NCBI GenBank assembly: GCA_002453165.1
Contig: DKGH01000079.1
Location: forward strand, 1 to 29,169
Reading direction: 5' to 3'
Length of the DNA: 29,169 bases
DNA from: Verrucomicrobia bacterium UBA6775
GTDB lineage: Bacteria; Verrucomicrobiota; Verrucomicrobiia; Limisphaerales; UBA1096
The stretch's first letter is position 1. Every line of letters starts with the position of its first letter. The notes beneath the pieces were generated by a model. It was not told where the DNA came from. It saw only the letters and a list, made by a program, of their open reading frames with translations, and did not search any database. Positions 8,241-18,839 of this stretch are shown one piece after another. The translations under genes were made by a program, and so were the position numbers.

Positions 8241-8467
8241 CGCACACAGCATCCGACCAAGCGCTTGGCTTGAAAAGCAAAAGTTCGTCGATGATCAGTC
8301 GTTCTTCGGCGCGACAACCCGCACGAGGCCAAGCGCTCATCATCCCGAATTTGCTGTTGCAACTGAGCTTTCTCGAACGAACTGGTTTCCCACAGCAAAA
8401 CGGCGAGCACATGAGCCTCCATTTGCTCCCGCGTCGCTTCACTTGGTTGTTCGTTCGAGTCGCTCAT
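8237..8467 (-). CDS. Small ORF coupled to the esterase, possibly a frameshifted remnant
   Basis: An ATG at 8467 has GGAG six bases upstream and opens a 76-residue frame whose TGA overlaps the esterase ATG (ATGA). The first ~50 residues look like a real acidic helical N-terminus (EATREQMEAHVLAVLL, then FEKAQLQQQIRDDERLAS), resembling short N-terminal segments of Verrucomicrobia anti-sigma or von Willebrand-type proteins. After residue ~50 the composition turns Arg-rich and unconvincing, while another frame there reads CRAEERLIIDELLLF. A frameshift near 8330 and loss of the original C-terminus is therefore possible. It is either a short coupled leader gene or the remnant of a longer gene. The function is unknown. 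Confidence 0.4.
   Translation of the reverse strand: MSDSNEQPSEATREQMEAHVLAVLLWETSSFEKAQLQQQIRDDERLASCGLSRRRTTDHRRTFAFQAKRLVGCCVR
8257..8276. repeat. 20-base repeat containing a palindrome half unit, copy 1
   Basis: CCAAGCGCTTGGCTTGAAAA here is identical to 17075-17094. It contains the inverted-register palindrome CCAAGCGCTTGG. Confidence 0.75.
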
Positions 8468-8531
8468 TATCGGCTCCAATACGCCATTTTAAGCACGACG
8501 TAGGCACCCAAGTTTTATTAGGGGAATTTAG

Positions 8532-8570
8532 AAAAAACAGGAACGGTGGGGATTTACCCACTCATTCCTG
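8532..8570 (-). terminator. Intrinsic terminator of the cupin gene
   Basis: Read on the minus strand after the stop at 8589, CAGGAA-TGA-GTGGG pairs with CCCAC-CG-TTCCTG and is followed directly by six T residues (8532-8537). This is a classic Rho-independent terminator. Confidence 0.8.
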
Positions 8571-8588
8571 CCTTCGATAAAAAACCGT

Positions 8589-9863
8589 TTAGTCGAACTT
8601 GCGTTTTCGGTGGTCGCCGATGCTTGGGGCGTCTTTGTTTACCTCGGGGCCAAAGTAGCGCAGGAGAACGAGCGGCTCGGTGTCACTGGTGTTCTCGAAG
8701 GTGACGCCCGCTTTGGCGCCGGCCTCGGTGCAGAAGTATTCGTCCTCGGTTAGTTCGTGGAAGCGGATGAGCTTGGGGCTGTTAAGCGGTTGGCCGTTGA
8801 TGGTGCCTTTGCCCTGCACGCAGATGCCGCTCCAGGCGCCCTTGTCTTTGATGGTGCATTTAGCACCGGGATCGACGGTAAGTTCCTTGGCGGTGAATAG
8901 CTGCTCTTTCTTGATACGGCCATAAACAATCCAACGATCGACGTAGCCTTCGCTGCGCGTGTCGGCCACAGGGATGGGCTCGAGGTAATGGTTGTCCTTA
9001 AAATTCGGATCGACGTTGCCAGCCCAATCGAGTTGATCGACGATGAAGTCCAAGTCTTTGTGCTTGCTCTTGGGCATATCCTTCACGAGCAGACTCCACG
9101 GCACTTCGCGTCCCTCGACGAGACTTTGGTACATGCCAAATACGTCGCTGCCCCATTGCGGTTCGTAGGTGCAAAGACTGCCCGGCGCGTGCAACACGCA
9201 GGGGGGGATCAGCCAACCGGTGCCGGGCTTAAGGCGGTAGGCCTTGGAGAGATCAAGGATGCCGTTGTCGCCCTTGTTCCAATCCTCGAGGCACTTGCGC
9301 ACCTCTGCCTTGGTTGTGCCGGGCTCGAGGCCCATGAAGGTGTACGGGAAATTGTTGCCGACGTTGTTGTGTTGCGGCGGAAAATAGTAGCTCTCCGGCT
9401 TGCCCTCCTGTTTCACCAGCTTGGCCTGCTTGGCGTTTTGGTGCATGTGATGCGGGATGGGGCCCATGTTATCAAAAAACTTCGAGTACACCGGCCACTT
9501 GCCGTACTTCTTCCATATGCGACTGCCAATGATGTCCGAGCCACACTCCGCCACCGCATCGCGCAGCGTGAAGCGGTTGTGCCCATGCACCACGTAGCTC
9601 AAGCCCTCATCCGGAACGCGGCCCTCATTGGCAGCCTCGGTAGTGGAGCCAAACCAACGCTCGTCGATGCCGCCACGGTTTAGCCCGTAGGCGTAGGTGT
9701 CATCCGGATGCAGCTTTAGCCGCAGGCCCGGCTGCAGGAATGAGCGTGGCACCCAAGCGGGTGCGAGACGCAGCAAACCGCCCGTTGCCTCCAGCACGGC
9801 GTCCACATGCTTGCGGACATTCTTTTTAACAGTCTTCAGTTGTTTAACAGAATTGATACTCAT
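8589..9863 (-). CDS. Cupin-fold protein related to class I mannose-6-phosphate isomerase
   Basis: The protein has 424 residues from ATG 9863 (MSINSVKQLKTVKK). An in-frame TTG at 9911 would start inside the nrdA terminator and is unlikely. A possible metal-binding motif PIPHHMHQN, then PESYYF and PPCVLHAPGSLCTYEPQWGSDVF, fit the cupin metal site and the second cupin strand set of ManA-like proteins. The C-terminal ~100 residues form another beta-rich cupin-like domain (LTVDPGAKCTIKDKGAWSGICVQGKGTINGQPL). Sugar-phosphate isomerase activity is possible but not proven; proteins of this type are often annotated only as cupins in Verrucomicrobia. No signal peptide is seen, so it is probably cytoplasmic. 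It has its own downstream terminator and is separated from nrdA by another one. Confidence 0.7.
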   Translation of the reverse strand: MSINSVKQLKTVKKNVRKHVDAVLEATGGLLRLAPAWVPRSFLQPGLRLKLHPDDTYAYGLNRGGIDERWFGSTTEAANEGRVPDEGLSYVVHGHNRFTLRDAVAECGSDIIGSRIWKKYGKWPVYSKFFDNMGPIPHHMHQNAKQAKLVKQEGKPESYYFPPQHNNVGNNFPYTFMGLEPGTTKAEVRKCLEDWNKGDNGILDLSKAYRLKPGTGWLIPPCVLHAPGSLCTYEPQWGSDVFGMYQSLVEGREVPWSLLVKDMPKSKHKDLDFIVDQLDWAGNVDPNFKDNHYLEPIPVADTRSEGYVDRWIVYGRIKKEQLFTAKELTVDPGAKCTIKDKGAWSGICVQGKGTINGQPLNSPKLIRFHELTEDEYFCTEAGAKAGVTFENTSDTEPLVLLRYFGPEVNKDAPSIGDHRKRKFD

Positions 9864-9889
9864 GGTTTTGTGATAAAAATCGTAGCTAG

Positions 9890-9930
9890 AAAAGGAAAAG
9901 CCGGGCGGCAATTTGCTCTAACCGCCCGGC
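9890..9930 (-). terminator. Intrinsic terminator of nrdBA operon
   Basis: On the minus strand a 9-base perfect stem, GCCGGGCGG with CCGCCCGGC (9930-9922 and 9908-9900), has a 13-base loop and is followed by TTTTCCTTTT. It lies ~50 bases after the nrdA stop and just upstream of the cupin gene. Confidence 0.85.
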
Positions 9931-9944
9931 AAAGTCTAGTGCAA

Positions 9945-9975
9945 TTGGCCAAGCGCTATTCCGCTTGGCCAAGCG
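9945..9975. repeat. Palindrome copies after nrdA
   Basis: A core copy TTGGCCAA (9945-9952) followed by GCGC and a full CGCTTGGCCAAGCG (9962-9975) sit between the nrdA stop and its terminator hairpin. Confidence 0.8.
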
Positions 9976-9978
9976 CGG

Positions 9979-13224
<3,246 letters not shown>

Positions 13225-13258
13225 GTTTGGGTTGCTTGGTCGTTATTAAGTTTTGAAA

Positions 13259-14341
13259 TTATAGCTCGTCGTCGCAGACCATTTCGAGCGAGGACGCTTT
13301 TTGGTACTCCGTGACTCGGCCCTCAAAAAAGTTTTGTTCCTTTTTGATGTCCATCATTTCGGCCAGCCATGGAAACGGGTTCTGCACGCCGGTCGACAGC
13401 GGATCCAAACCCACGTTCTCTAACCGGCGATCTGCGATGTAATCAATGTAGGCTGAGAACTCTTCCGAACTTAGGCCAACAGCGTTCACCGGCAGACAGT
13501 CGTTAATAAAATCCTTCTCAAGCTGAACCGCCTCTTTCATCAGGTCGACCAACTCCTGTTTGAATTCGTCCGTCCATACGTCCGGGTTTTCCTTAACGAG
13601 ATCCACCAGCAAATTTCGGAACACCTCGATATGGTTGGATTCATCCCGCAATGTGTAACGAAACATCTGCCCGATGCCGGGAAATTTGTTTTGCCGGTAC
13701 AGCGACAGGATCATTCCGAACAGCCCATAAAATTGTGTCCCCTCCATGCACTGCCCGAACACAAAAATATTTTTTGCGAGGGCCTGCTTTTCCTCCGTCC
13801 TAGTCAGGTCCATGTCACGTCGAAGACCACGGGACACGCGACTGACGAATTCATTTTTACGGACAATTGTCGGCACGTCCTCAAACATAGCCTCGCACTC
13901 GTGTGGATTGATTCCAAGCGAACTGATCATGTAGAGCAGCGAGTCCGCGTGGATATTTTCCTCGTGCGCATGACGCCCCAGCACCAGTTTTAATTCTGGA
14001 GCAGTCACCAACTCGCGAACCACATGTTGCACGTTGTCCCCTACGATACCCTCGGCGGCACTGAAGTAGCCGATTCCCATACGGATAATCCACCGCTCAA
14101 CATCGCTCAAGTCGTTGCCACGCCACTGCTCGATGTCCTTGGCCATGGTGATGTCTTCCGGTTCCCAGTGGTTGGCTTTCATGGCGCGATAAATGTCGTA
14201 CGCCCACTGGTACTTCAGTGGCAACAGGTTGAAGGTCATCGTTTGACGGCCGTTAATAATGCGCTTGGCGGCGTAAGCCTCCTCCGCCTTGGCCTGATCC
14301 AACACAAACTGCTTGTTGCCTATCTGAAAATTCTTTTCCAT
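13259..14341 (-). CDS. nrdB: Ribonucleoside-diphosphate reductase beta subunit, class Ic-like (Tyr replaced by Leu)
   Basis: This 360-residue R2 protein supplies the oxidising cofactor for NrdA. Metal ligands are visible as Glu97 (SAAEGIV), Glu128 and His131 (HEENIH), Glu200 (CMEGTQFY), and Glu234 and His237 (RDESNHIE). The position that carries the radical Tyr in class Ia (E-x2-H-x3-Y) is Leu135. The first ligand is Glu, where class Ia has Asp. Tyr137 and Tyr229 correspond to Tyr129 and Tyr222 of Chlamydia trachomatis R2 by spacing, and Tyr346 near the C-terminus to the interface Tyr. This is the signature of class Ic, whose cofactor is Mn(IV)/Fe(III) without a Tyr radical; metal use here is inference. 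The C-terminal tail EMVCDDEL would dock to NrdA. It is the first gene of the operon, with two NrdR-like boxes upstream. Confidence 0.95.
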   Translation of the reverse strand: MEKNFQIGNKQFVLDQAKAEEAYAAKRIINGRQTMTFNLLPLKYQWAYDIYRAMKANHWEPEDITMAKDIEQWRGNDLSDVERWIIRMGIGYFSAAEGIVGDNVQHVVRELVTAPELKLVLGRHAHEENIHADSLLYMISSLGINPHECEAMFEDVPTIVRKNEFVSRVSRGLRRDMDLTRTEEKQALAKNIFVFGQCMEGTQFYGLFGMILSLYRQNKFPGIGQMFRYTLRDESNHIEVFRNLLVDLVKENPDVWTDEFKQELVDLMKEAVQLEKDFINDCLPVNAVGLSSEEFSAYIDYIADRRLENVGLDPLSTGVQNPFPWLAEMMDIKKEQNFFEGRVTEYQKASSLEMVCDDEL

Positions 14342-14664
14342 TTCCGCCTACTTACTGTTTCAAATTCCTATTTTTCCGCTTTTTGGCAACTCCAGAGACA
14401 CAATTTACCTAAAAGCTGTGCTTTGTGAAAATTTCACCAAAAACACTACATTTTGTGGCTAATCCAAAAAGGGACACAATTTGTAGCAGTTTGCATGTTC
14501 TGCCGTCAAAGAATTTTTAGCGTTCGGCCGATTTTTTTCACGCCTTTCTTGTTGATTGGTTGCACACACACTATTCACCGTCTTATTCGGCCCTTTTTCC
14601 CACGCTTGGCTTGCCTGAATGCGGGTTACGAACCAAGCTCCCCGCCCCACTTTCATCTCCAAAA
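14342..14664. other. Divergent intergenic region between nrdB and the TIM-barrel gene
   Basis: There are 323 bases without a supported gene. The half nearest nrdB is AT-rich and carries the NrdR-like boxes and presumably the nrdBA promoter. The part near 14560-14664 is open in the frame of the TIM-barrel gene but reads as low-quality residues before the Met at 14665, so I treat it as leader. I see no hairpin with a T-run. Confidence 0.6.
14443..14489 (-). promoter_or_regulatory. Tandem NrdR-box-like operators upstream of nrdBA
   Basis: ACACTACATTTTGTGG (14443-14458) and ACACAATTTGTAGCAG (14474-14489) both resemble the NrdR consensus ACACWATATATWGTGT, the first better than the second. Their starts are 31 bases apart, which is the usual spacing (three helical turns) of NrdR box pairs. 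NrdR is a (d)ATP-sensing repressor of ribonucleotide reductase genes. nrdR itself is not in the window. Confidence 0.65.
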
Positions 14665-15642
14665 ATGAGCAAAAAATACAACGATCGCTTAGCCAAGCGG
14701 GAGAACCCCGAGAATCATAGCCTGACCCGACGCCGTTTTTTGGCCTCTACCACCGCCGGAGTGGCCACAGCCTCCATGTTGCCCTCCGGCTTGGCCAAGC
14801 GCGGCTTTAAACTGAATTACATCCTATCATCCTCGATGTATGGCACGCTGCCCCTGTCCACGATCCTACCTGAAGTGGCCAAGACCGGAGCGGACATCAT
14901 CGATATCTGGCCACGCGTTCACGGCAACCAACGCGAGCAGATGGAAAAAATGGGGCACAAGTCGTTCGCAGCTATGCTGAAAAAGCACAACACTCGGCTG
15001 GGCTGCATCACCCGATACGACCTCGGGCCATTCAAACTGCAATCGGAAATGAAAGTTTGCTCCAAACTGGGAGGCGACCTGCTGATTTGCGGCGGAAGCG
15101 GGCCGAGGGGTTTGACCGGCAACGAATTGAAAAACGCGGTAAAATCGTTCGCAGAGAAAATGAAACCGCACACGGAGGCGGCCGAGACAACCGGAGTCAA
15201 TCTGGGAATCGAAAACCACAGCAGCAACCTCATCAACACGCCGGACTCATTGAAGTGGTTGATCGAGTTTTCCCCATCGAAAAACATCGGCATCGCCATG
15301 GCGCCCTACCACCTTGAGACACTTGGCCAAGCGGCAAACGACTTGGCCAAACTCGTCGGACAACTGGGAGATCGGCTGTTTATGTTTTACGCCTGGCAGC
15401 ATGGCATGGGCTGCATGAAAAAACTCCCCAAGGAACAGGAGCTGCTGCAAATGCCCGGACGCGGCAAACTGGATTTCACCCCGATCCTACGCTCCTTGAA
15501 AGCCATCGACTACACCGGTTACACGGCGATATTTATGCACCCCGTCCCGCGAGGCATCCCCATCCTCCCCACCGCCGCCGAGACAACCAAAGAAATCAAC
15601 CTGGCCCGAAAGTACTTGGAGATGAGCCTAACCAAGGCTTAA
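14665..15642 (+). CDS. Tat-exported sugar phosphate isomerase/epimerase-like TIM-barrel protein
   Basis: From ATG 14665 (MSKKYNDRLAKR) the protein has 325 residues. A twin-arginine leader is clear: TRRRFLAST followed by a hydrophobic AGVATASMLPSGLA stretch, so it should be exported folded. The body follows the xylose-isomerase-like TIM-barrel family (AP endonuclease 2 fold): DIIDIWPRVHG, then LLICGGSG, then GVNLGIENHSSN, then YTAIFMHPV. Members act on sugars or polyols, with metal bound by Glu, His and Asp; Glu in GIENHS is a likely ligand. The substrate is unknown. The start at 14560 suggested by the open frame would bury the Tat motif, so I reject it. Palindrome copies at 14790-14799 and 15322-15331 encode LAKR and LGQA. 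It is followed by a DJ-1/PfpI gene after 13 bases, probably an operon. Confidence 0.8.
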   Translation: MSKKYNDRLAKRENPENHSLTRRRFLASTTAGVATASMLPSGLAKRGFKLNYILSSSMYGTLPLSTILPEVAKTGADIIDIWPRVHGNQREQMEKMGHKSFAAMLKKHNTRLGCITRYDLGPFKLQSEMKVCSKLGGDLLICGGSGPRGLTGNELKNAVKSFAEKMKPHTEAAETTGVNLGIENHSSNLINTPDSLKWLIEFSPSKNIGIAMAPYHLETLGQAANDLAKLVGQLGDRLFMFYAWQHGMGCMKKLPKEQELLQMPGRGKLDFTPILRSLKAIDYTGYTAIFMHPVPRGIPILPTAAETTKEINLARKYLEMSLTKA

Positions 15643-15655
15643 CTCGTGTTTAGCC

Positions 15656-16240
15656 ATGAGTGATGATGCCAAACAGAAAGTCCTGATTATTTTCGGGGAT
15701 GCCGCTGAGACAGTGGACACGATGTACCCCTACTTCCGCCTGATCGAAGGTGGATACGAACCGGTGCTGGCTGCCCCCGAAAAACGAGAGTATCAGATGG
15801 TCATGCATCAGGTGAAACCGGGCTGGACGATAACCCGCGAATGGGAGGGCTACACCATGCCGGCAGCTATCGCGTTCAAGGATATTCAACCGGAGGAATA
15901 TCTTGGGATTTTTTACAGCGGCGGGCGAGCCCCGGAATATATCCGCGAGGACGAGGACCTTTTGCGAATCACAAAATATTTCTTCGAGAAAAACGCCCCG
16001 ATTGCCAGTGTCTGCCACGGGGTTGAAATTCCGGCCCGGGCAGACTGTGTTCGCGGGCGTCGCATGGCCACGGTACCCAAAGCCAAGTTCGACCTTGAGG
16101 TCTGTGGTGGTACGTTCGTGGATGAACCTTGCGTGATCGATGGCAACCTGATCAGCGGCCGAACTTTCTGGGATCACGGCCACTACATGGGCGCGTGGAT
16201 GAAACTCCTCGACGACGCCTGCGACGCACTGGAAGGCTAA
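15656..16240 (+). CDS. DJ-1/PfpI family protein
   Basis: This 194-residue protein has the class I glutamine-amidotransferase-like fold of the DJ-1/PfpI family. KVLIIFGDAAETVDTMYP opens the first strand with a conserved acidic residue near Glu18. The nucleophile elbow is ASVCHGVE, with Cys120 followed by His121, as in PfpI-type members. IFYSGGRAPEY, upstream, is the usual glycine-rich oxyanion segment. Relatives include proteases, glyoxalases, deglycases and chaperones, so I do not assign an activity. It lies 13 bases after the TIM-barrel gene and overlaps by four bases the 3' end of the convergent PhyH gene. Confidence 0.9.
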   Translation: MSDDAKQKVLIIFGDAAETVDTMYPYFRLIEGGYEPVLAAPEKREYQMVMHQVKPGWTITREWEGYTMPAAIAFKDIQPEEYLGIFYSGGRAPEYIREDEDLLRITKYFFEKNAPIASVCHGVEIPARADCVRGRRMATVPKAKFDLEVCGGTFVDEPCVIDGNLISGRTFWDHGHYMGAWMKLLDDACDALEG

Positions 16241-17043
16241 ATGACCGGCGGCGGCAACTCCCGGCCCGGGCGTATGTCCACATAGTTCACGGCACCCTTG
16301 CCCGCCTCTCCTCTCACCAAGTACACCGGCACCCAGTGTTCCCCGGTGTTGACTCGTACTGTTTTCGCGTTGGCGTAACGCATGGTATACGCCGCACGGC
16401 GACGCCCGCTGGTGTTGGGATCACTGCCATGCAGCACAAACGAATCATGCACAGACAAACTACCGGCAGCCATCTCCAGGCACACGCCGGCTTCTTCCAT
16501 TTCGTTAGTCACCTCAACTGTCAACCCAAGCAAATCATCCGCACCGGTGCTGACTTTATCCAGTTCAGGATACCCATCATGTGTGCAGGGGATCACCTGC
16601 ATGCAGCCATTGGCCTGGTCGGTGTCATCGATCGCCAGCCAAACCGTGGTCACGTCCGTTCCCTGCACGCTGTGCCAGTAAGTGTTGTCTTGATGCCAAG
16701 CCACCGGCAGACCATCCCCTGCCCGCTTTACGATCAAGTGCGACATGATGAGGATCAAATCCGGTCCAAGCACCTGCTCGACGGCGTCCAGCACCCGGGG
16801 GTTTCGGCACAACTCCAGCCAAAATGGATGTTTCGGGTGCGGCTCGGTCAGATATTCCGGTCGTGCATCGACCTCCCTGTTTTCACCGTCCTTATACACG
16901 ACCTGCCGCTTGGGCATCGCAGCAATCAATCGATCCAGTTCGCCACGGGTCGCTTCGATTTCTTCCGTCGAAAGAACATCGCGGAACAGGCAAAAGCCCT
17001 CCGCGTGATAACGACCGGGGTCGGTATTTGGCTTGGCGTTCAC
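16237..17043 (-). CDS. Phytanoyl-CoA dioxygenase (PhyH) family Fe(II)/2-oxoglutarate oxygenase
   Basis: The protein has 268 residues. The iron-binding facial triad is visible: His117 and Asp119 in WHQDNTYW and His205 in VLHGSDPN, with Arg residues in SGRRRAAYTMRY able to bind 2-oxoglutarate. GFCLFRDVLSTEEIEA at the N-terminus is the typical PhyH opening. These enzymes hydroxylate a wide range of small molecules, and Verrucomicrobia and Planctomycetes carry many copies; the substrate is not known. ATG 17043 is the first good start. Upstream there is a double palindrome, then the divergent sulfotransferase-like gene. The 3' end overlaps the DJ-1 gene by four bases, leaving no room for a terminator. 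Confidence 0.92.
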   Translation of the reverse strand: MNAKPNTDPGRYHAEGFCLFRDVLSTEEIEATRGELDRLIAAMPKRQVVYKDGENREVDARPEYLTEPHPKHPFWLELCRNPRVLDAVEQVLGPDLILIMSHLIVKRAGDGLPVAWHQDNTYWHSVQGTDVTTVWLAIDDTDQANGCMQVIPCTHDGYPELDKVSTGADDLLGLTVEVTNEMEEAGVCLEMAAGSLSVHDSFVLHGSDPNTSGRRRAAYTMRYANAKTVRVNTGEHWVPVYLVRGEAGKGAVNYVDIRPGRELPPPVI

Positions 17044-17067
17044 GGGCGGATGCTACGCAAACGCCTC

Positions 17068-17094
17068 CGCTTGGCCAAGCGCTTGGCTTGAAAA
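17068..17094. repeat. Palindrome plus 20-base repeat copy 2
   Basis: A full CGCTTGGCCAAGCG at 17068-17081 overlaps the 20-base unit CCAAGCGCTTGGCTTGAAAA (17075-17094), identical to 8257-8276. It lies between the divergent starts of the PhyH and sulfotransferase-like genes. Confidence 0.85.
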
Positions 17095-17140
17095 AACGAA
17101 TGACATCCGGGCACTGCCTCCCGTACCTTCGCCCCGCTTT

Positions 17141-17887
17141 ATGAGAGACGCCGATTCAACTCCACTCCATCTCGCCATGTGGTGTGGACCGCGAAACATC
17201 TCCACCGCGCTGATGCGCGCATGGGAGAACCGGCCCGACACCTTCGTGGTCGATGAACCCTTGTACGCACATTATCTCCGCGAGACCAAGCTGCCCCACG
17301 CCATGGCCGACGAAATCATCGAACGCTATGAGGACGACTGGGAAAAGGTGGTCGCTTGGCTGACCGGGCCAATCCCCGGCGGCAATACGATTTTTTACCA
17401 AAAACACATGTGCCACCACATGCTACCAAACATCCAGCTCGGCTGGCTTGGCCAAGTGACCAACTGCTTTCTCATCCGCGAACCCCGCGAAATGCTGACG
17501 TCGTTGATGAAGAAACTCCCGAATCCCAAGCTGACTGATACTGCGCTACCCCAGCAACTCCGACTGTTCGATCACGTTCGTGAACTCACCGGCGAGACTC
17601 CTCCTGTCATCGACTCCACCGAGGTACTTCGCGACCCCCGCGGTATGTTGGCCGCCCTTTGCAGTCGCCTCGGAATCGCATTCACCGAGGCGATGCTCGA
17701 GTGGCCGCCGGGCATCCGCGAGTCCGACGGCATCTGGGCCCAACACTGGTATCCCGAGGTGGAAACCACCACCGGCTGGCGACCATTCAAGCCGAAGGAT
17801 GTCCCGATACCGGATGAACTCACCGGCGTCCTTGAGGAATGCAACGAGATTTACCAACAGCTCTATCCCCATCGAATCACTGCCTAA
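17141..17887 (+). CDS. Sulfotransferase-like P-loop protein paired with an aminotransferase
   Basis: From ATG 17141 (MRDADSTPLHLAMW) the protein has 248 residues. The opening AMWCGPRNISTALMRAW resembles the PAPS 5'-phosphate-binding loop of sulfotransferases, followed by FVVDEPLYAHYL. FLIREPREMLTSLMKK is the typical second motif that binds the 3'-phosphate. The frame is open back to 17033, but that part encodes only the translated palindrome and linker, so the ATG is preferred. The gene precedes a class IV aminotransferase by nine bases. Plants carry branched-chain-aminotransferase-like proteins in which a domain of this type is fused N-terminal to a class IV aminotransferase, so the two products may work together. 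No sulfotransferase activity is shown. A palindrome copy at 17447-17456 encodes part of LGQVTN. Confidence 0.75.
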   Translation: MRDADSTPLHLAMWCGPRNISTALMRAWENRPDTFVVDEPLYAHYLRETKLPHAMADEIIERYEDDWEKVVAWLTGPIPGGNTIFYQKHMCHHMLPNIQLGWLGQVTNCFLIREPREMLTSLMKKLPNPKLTDTALPQQLRLFDHVRELTGETPPVIDSTEVLRDPRGMLAALCSRLGIAFTEAMLEWPPGIRESDGIWAQHWYPEVETTTGWRPFKPKDVPIPDELTGVLEECNEIYQQLYPHRITA

Positions 17888-17896
17888 CCAAAAATC

Positions 17897-18799
17897 ATGC
17901 TCCAAAAATTCAACGAGAAAAACCGCGATCTACTCATCAACATCAATGGCAAACTACTGCATCGAGACGAAGCTGGCATCAGTCCGTTCGACTCCGTCGT
18001 GCAGGGTGGCGATGGGGTCTGGGAAGGACTGCGTGTTTACGACGGAAAGATCTTTCGGCTCAACGCCCACCTTGATCGGCTCCGAAGCTCTGCCCTCGCG
18101 TTGGCCTTCGCAGAAATCCCTTCGCACGAAACGATCACCAACGAGATCAAGCGCACCCTCGAGGCCAACGGGATGCGCGACAATGCGCACATCCGTCTCA
18201 CGCTCACTCGTGGCGTGAAGCTTACCTCCGGGATGGACCCGCGCCTGAACACCGCTGGCCCAACCCTCATCGTCCTCGCCGAGCACAAGGAACCGGTCTA
18301 CGACAAAACCGGACTCAGCCTGATCACCTCCAGCGTGCGCCGGCCTTCGCCCGATGTGCTGGATCCCAAAATTCACCACTGCAACTTGATCCAGTCCATC
18401 CTCGCGAAGATCGAGGCAACCCACACTGGAGCCGACGATGCGCTGATGCTCGACCAACGCGGATTCGTGGCCGAGACCAACGCCACACACCTGTTTATCG
18501 TCGAGGGCGACACCGTCGTGACCAGCCGACTCGTCGCCTGCCCCGAGGGCATCACGCGCGATGTCGTACTCAATCTCTGCCGACAAAACGACATCGCCCA
18601 CGAAATTCGCGACTACTCGCTGACAGAGGTTTACCGGGCAGACGAAATGTTCTGCACCGGGACGATGGGCGAACTTGCCCCCGTCACGCAGGTGGATGGC
18701 CGCACCATCGGCAGCGGTGAAATCGGCTCCATGACCCAACGCCTCTCCGGATTGTTTGACCAATGCGTTGCTGCCGAGGCGGAGCCTGTTTTGGATTAG
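17897..18799 (+). CDS. Class IV PLP aminotransferase (BCAT / D-amino acid aminotransferase / ADC lyase fold)
   Basis: The protein has 300 residues. Fold type IV features are in order: SPFDSVVQGGDGVWEGLRVYDG near the start, the PLP lysine Lys158 in LDPKIHHCNL, and FVAETNATHLFIV with the conserved Glu around residue 193. TGTMGELAPV near the end binds the phosphate region in this family. It could be a branched-chain amino acid aminotransferase, a D-amino acid aminotransferase or an aminodeoxychorismate lyase; the sequence alone does not separate them. It starts nine bases after the sulfotransferase-like gene (ATG 17897) and is probably co-transcribed with it. The next gene begins 41 bases downstream. 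Confidence 0.9.
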   Translation: MLQKFNEKNRDLLININGKLLHRDEAGISPFDSVVQGGDGVWEGLRVYDGKIFRLNAHLDRLRSSALALAFAEIPSHETITNEIKRTLEANGMRDNAHIRLTLTRGVKLTSGMDPRLNTAGPTLIVLAEHKEPVYDKTGLSLITSSVRRPSPDVLDPKIHHCNLIQSILAKIEATHTGADDALMLDQRGFVAETNATHLFIVEGDTVVTSRLVACPEGITRDVVLNLCRQNDIAHEIRDYSLTEVYRADEMFCTGTMGELAPVTQVDGRTIGSGEIGSMTQRLSGLFDQCVAAEAEPVLD

Positions 18800-18839
18800 A
18801 CTGTAACTTTCAACCATCCACGGTGTACCTTCTTTCTAG

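Noticed and set aside
8988..9683. 231-codon open frame opposite the cupin gene
   Set aside because: It is the complementary-strand shadow of a well-supported gene; the residues show no family motif.
9901..9911. TTG start of the cupin gene at 9911
   Set aside because: It lies within the nrdA terminator hairpin; ATG 9863 is a normal start.
14560..14664. N-terminal extension of the TIM-barrel protein
   Set aside because: It would place 35 low-quality residues before a good Tat signal; ATG 14665 is better.
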